In this document: in pieces, positions 62,070 through 64,000 of the stretch
How the letters are laid out: each line of letters opens with the position of its first letter
Position numbering within the stretch: position 1 is the first letter of the stretch
NCBI RefSeq assembly: GCF_041006295.1
Contig: NZ_CP158487.1
Location: 186,001-250,000, forward strand
Direction: 5' to 3'
Length of the DNA stretch: 64,000 nt
Origin: Candidatus Nanosynbacter sp. TM7-074
GTDB taxonomy: Bacteria; Patescibacteriota; Saccharimonadia; Saccharimonadales; Saccharimonadaceae
Notes under the pieces: generated by a model
Databases searched by the model: none
Told to the model about the DNA's origin: nothing
What the model saw: the letters and a program-made list of their open reading frames with translations, nothing else
Program-made: the position numbers and the translations under genes

Positions 62070-62098
62070 TTGACACTTTGTCAAATGTTTGCTATAAT
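62070..62098 (+). promoter_or_regulatory. Consensus promoter of the 62105 RNA
   Basis: TTGACA, 17-bp spacer, extended -10 TGCTATAAT; predicted +1 at 62105. The -35 is half of the palindrome TTGACActttGTCAA, whose other half is a reverse-strand -35 for dprA. Confidence 0.85.
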
Positions 62099-62104
62099 CA
62101 AGGA

Positions 62105-62414
62105 CGATTGGTTAAGTAATCATTAACCAAACGCACCTTATACCCCCTATTCTAACTATATGTTAGGTTGCGCGCAATGGCATTAAGTATTCTTACCCTC
62201 CACTTTTTGCGGTTCAACGTTACGCGCATACTAACCCCTTTAACTGCCCTTTTTCAAAGGCGACCTCTGTTAAGGTGAGCACTAAGTGGTGTTGATAATA
62301 ATCAGGCGCGGACTTTTGGAGTTTTAGTCACGACGCTTCGCTGAGACGGTAGCTCGGGTGGGTTGAAGGGTAAAAAAGCACCAGGTGATGCCCACCCTTA
62401 CCTGGTGCTTTTTT
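62105..62414 (+). ncRNA. Unassigned structured RNA of about 310 nt
   Basis: Has its own consensus promoter and terminator and no credible protein frame. Hairpins: TTGGTTAA/TTAACCAA (62108-62130), CTAAC/GTTAG (62152-62166), a longer-range TGCGCG/CGCGCA pairing (62169-62174 with 62223-62228) and the terminal stem. GGGTGGG (62356-62362) can pair with CCCACCC (62391-62397) in the terminator loop, a pseudoknot. I searched by eye for RNase P, tmRNA, SRP and 6S hallmarks and found none. Lies between dprA and fur, both on the other strand. Confidence 0.7.
62372..62414 (+). terminator. Terminator of the 62105 RNA
   Basis: AAAAAAGCACCAGGT / ACCTGGTGCTTTTTT, 15 bp including the A/T part, with a 13-14-nt loop containing CCCACCC. 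Confidence 0.95.
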
Positions 62415-62425
62415 GTTGGCTGATT

Positions 62426-62842
62426 TTATTTGTCTATTAGGAGTTGCTGGCATTTTTTACAAACGCCCTCAAGGTCAAAATAATGCTTGGTAATTATAAA
62501 GCTATGTTTTTGGCCGATATGACCTATAAGCTGTTCTAGCTCCTGTGACTGTATTGGCTCGGCATTTTGGCAATTGATACAGTATAAGTGATGATGATGT
62601 GGTATGAATGGCTCGGCTAATTCGTAATAGTTTTTCCAGCCAATGTATATGGTGCTAATTATTTTTAGTCTATCAAATATGACAAGGGTGCGATAAATGC
62701 TAGTGCGGTTAATATTTTTGTAGTTTTTTGCAATGTCTCCAACAGTAAGAGGTATTTCTGAATTTTTTAGTATGTCGAAAATCTGCTGGCGAGGCTTTGT
62801 CAGACGCAAACCGTGCTGCTCGAATATTTCGCTTAGTGTCAT
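62426..62842 (-). CDS. Fur-family metal-responsive repressor
   Basis: 138 residues. N-terminal winged helix (LRLTKPRQQIFDIL, NRTSIYRTLVIFDRL), then the dimerisation domain with PHHHHLYCINC and CKKC, the two CxxC zinc pairs. The pattern fits Zur or Fur; the metal cannot be assigned. A perfect 8-bp inverted repeat sits in its promoter region, and a putative metal-permease pair lies upstream, so it may control both. Confidence 0.88.
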   Translation of the reverse strand: MTLSEIFEQHGLRLTKPRQQIFDILKNSEIPLTVGDIAKNYKNINRTSIYRTLVIFDRLKIISTIYIGWKNYYELAEPFIPHHHHLYCINCQNAEPIQSQELEQLIGHIGQKHSFIITKHYFDLEGVCKKCQQLLIDK

Positions 62843-62862
62843 AATGATAAGTATTTTACAAC

Positions 62863-62885
62863 TTATTGCAACAAATATGCAATAA
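62863..62885. promoter_or_regulatory. Putative Fur-family operator
   Basis: TTATTGCA and TGCAATAA, a perfect 8-bp inverted repeat with a 7-nt centre (8-7-8, 23 bp), 21 bp upstream of the regulator start. Confidence 0.6.
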
Positions 62886-62887
62886 CA

Positions 62888-63622
62888 CTATATTCCCATT
62901 AGTTCGTATGGGTATTTAGGCTGGCTTATCTTAGTTATGTTCGGCTGAGTAATCACGTATTCGGCTTGGCCATTGATGACTTTCTGAGATAGTTTGCCCT
63001 TGACTATCAGCCAGGTGCCGTCTGGGTAATCTACAGAGAAGTTCTTCTCGACGACGATTTTTACTGGAACGCTATCGACGGCACAGCAACTTATAACATA
63101 GCGCGCAATGTAAAAGTAATCGTATCCGTAGTTTTTTAGTAGGTCATTTGAAACGAAGCCAGTGATAGTAATATCTTTATTATCGAAGTAAGAGGCTTGT
63201 TTGCAGGAATTCATGGCAGTTTTCCAGCGGTTTATTGAGATTGTGGAGCTATTTTCTGTTGGTTTTGGAATTTCGCAGCGACTCTCAGCTTCAATAATTG
63301 CAGGATTCTCTCTTTGGGTGAGGCTGCTTGGCGATAGCGTCTTTGGCGGTAGTGTATAGCCGATTGTTAGGATAATAATCGCCAAGTAGGAGCTGACCTT
63401 TATTCTCCTTAAATTAAAGACAGATCCGTTAAGGGGCTGTCTGCTTTTAAATTGCAACATTATATCAATAAGAAAAAGTGCAACTCCAACTATACTGATT
63501 ATAACGGCAAATTGATGATAACGTGGATGAGTGTAAAAACCCAGCTGATCGCGGCTGGCTAATAGGAGGATATAGCCACAGACCAAAATCCCACCCATCG
63601 ACCTTAGTAAGTTAGCGAACAT
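62888..63622 (-). CDS. TIGR03943-family permease subunit (YcgQ-like)
   Basis: 244 residues: three to four N-terminal membrane helices (about 8-22, 37-56, 75-92), then an outside domain with YVISCCAVDSVPVKI, the signature of the TIGR03943/DUF1980 family, and a KGKLSQ strand. These proteins pair with DUF318 permeases, whose gene overlaps upstream by 11 bp. Transport role, perhaps metal-linked, is inferred from pairing and from the Fur regulator. Confidence 0.82.
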   Translation of the reverse strand: MFANLLRSMGGILVCGYILLLASRDQLGFYTHPRYHQFAVIISIVGVALFLIDIMLQFKSRQPLNGSVFNLRRIKVSSYLAIIILTIGYTLPPKTLSPSSLTQRENPAIIEAESRCEIPKPTENSSTISINRWKTAMNSCKQASYFDNKDITITGFVSNDLLKNYGYDYFYIARYVISCCAVDSVPVKIVVEKNFSVDYPDGTWLIVKGKLSQKVINGQAEYVITQPNITKISQPKYPYELMGI

Positions 63623-64000
63623 ATAAGTTAACTCCCACGCCCGCCATGAAAGACAGCGCGAATATTATTAGTACAATTGTTGCTATAAAGTGCCAACGGA
63701 AAGTAGTCTTCATAAGTATAATCATTTTTATGTCTACCATCGGTCCGGATAATAAGAATGACAAGATTGAGCCGGCAGTAAAACTACGTGCATAAGCTAA
63801 GGCAAAAAACGCATCTATGCTTGAGCATATTGAAACAACAAAGCTTAGGACAATCATGGCGATAACTGACAGAAAAATGTCACCACCGACGGTGTTAATG
63901 ATGAAACGCGGTACAAATACTTGGGTGGCTGCGGCGATGCTAGCGCCTATGACCAGCATGGTGAATAATTGCCAGAATTCGTTGCGCGAGTTGTCAAATA
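63612..64000 (-). CDS. DUF318/YraQ-like permease (5' partial)
   Basis: The reading frame is open to the right edge (FDNSRNEFWQLFTMLVIGAS upstream of the first in-window ATG at 63959), so this is the C-terminal part only. Membrane helices and SGPMVDIKMIILMKTTF are typical of the predicted permease family DUF318/YcgR. It overlaps the TIGR03943 gene by 11 bp, forming a two-subunit permease. Confidence 0.82.
   Translation of the reverse strand, partial: FDNSRNEFWQLFTMLVIGASIAAATQVFVPRFIINTVGGDIFLSVIAMIVLSFVVSICSSIDAFFALAYARSFTAGSILSFLLSGPMVDIKMIILMKTTFRWHFIATIVLIIFALSFMAGVGVNLYVR

Noticed and set aside
62177..62278. 33-codon frame starting MALSILTLHF inside the 62105 RNA
   Set aside because: No SD, low-quality composition, and it crosses predicted hairpins; better explained as part of a structured RNA.
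62105..62414. RNase P RNA, tmRNA, SRP RNA or 6S RNA
   Set aside because: No GAGGAAAGTC core, no TTCGA/CCA acceptor end, no GGAAGGAAGCAGC-like SRP loop, no long terminal helix of 6S type seen by eye; a profile search is still needed.
1..64000. UGA recoded to glycine (SR1/Gracilibacteria code)
   Set aside because: Many well-bounded genes end in TGA and RF2 is intact; the standard bacterial code fits.
1..64000. tRNA or rRNA genes, insertion sequences, prophage
   Set aside because: No cloverleaf-type gene, transposase, integrase or phage structural gene was recognised.

Overview
The window looks like a chromosome segment of a Candidatus Saccharibacteria (TM7, Patescibacteria/CPR) cell. Support: compact gene packing, a bare-bones division and peptidoglycan gene set, CPR-style families (sigma region 4 fused to HARE-HTH, a stand-alone VirD4/TraG-like ATPase, a short RSH-like enzyme), and many small lineage-specific proteins. 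TGA is used as a normal stop and a complete release factor 2 gene is present, so there is no sign of the UGA-to-Gly recoding of Gracilibacteria/SR1. The lineage call is inference from gene content; no rRNA gene is in view.

Layout. 1-5.9 kb: an ABC permease (cut by the left edge) with its ATPase, a PadR regulator and a PspC membrane protein, then uppP, serS and the hibernation factor hpf. 6-17.7 kb: secA, an M16 peptidase, murD, hpt (reverse), a frameshifted gene, prfB, and an envelope block ftsE-ftsX-PcsB-like CHAP hydrolase-CtpA-like protease, followed by a response regulator. 18-27.4 kb: a repeat-bearing unknown protein, rpmA, a Trm11-like methylase, xseA-xseB, a histidine kinase/response regulator pair, recO and glyS. 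27.4-36.2 kb: accessory stretch with a SAP-domain gene, Nudix, two lineage-specific genes (one frameshifted in a G6 tract), SDR, yvcK, an RSH-like enzyme, an RNase H and a DUF4868 (KwaB-like)/PIF1-like helicase pair. 36.2-44.6 kb: dcw cluster mraZ-rsmH-(23-aa ORF)-ftsL-ftsI-mraY-ftsW-murG-ftsQ. 44.6-51.5 kb: a gene-free AT-rich stretch, then a type II-C CRISPR-Cas9 locus (19 repeats, cas2-cas1-cas9, tracrRNA). 51.6-64 kb: speD-DUF4178-aminopropyltransferase, VirD4-like ATPase, sigma4-HARE protein, topA, a CDP-alcohol phosphatidyltransferase, dprA, an unassigned structured RNA of about 310 nt, a Fur-family regulator and two permease-complex genes, the last cut by the right edge.

The main discovery is how transcription starts. 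At least 17 genes carry a -10 box, usually an extended -10 (TGnTATAAT), whose last base lies exactly 7 or 8 nt before the start codon, with no Shine-Dalgarno sequence: they should make leaderless mRNAs. The same extended -10 ends every CRISPR repeat, so each spacer should be transcribed from its own promoter, starting at spacer nucleotide 7 and leaving a 24-nt guide, as in Neisseria type II-C systems. The tracrRNA can be read directly upstream of cas9: a 38-nt anti-repeat, two small hairpins and an 8-bp terminator stem. The second notable item is the unassigned RNA at 62105-62414, with a consensus promoter, a strong terminator and a possible pseudoknot.
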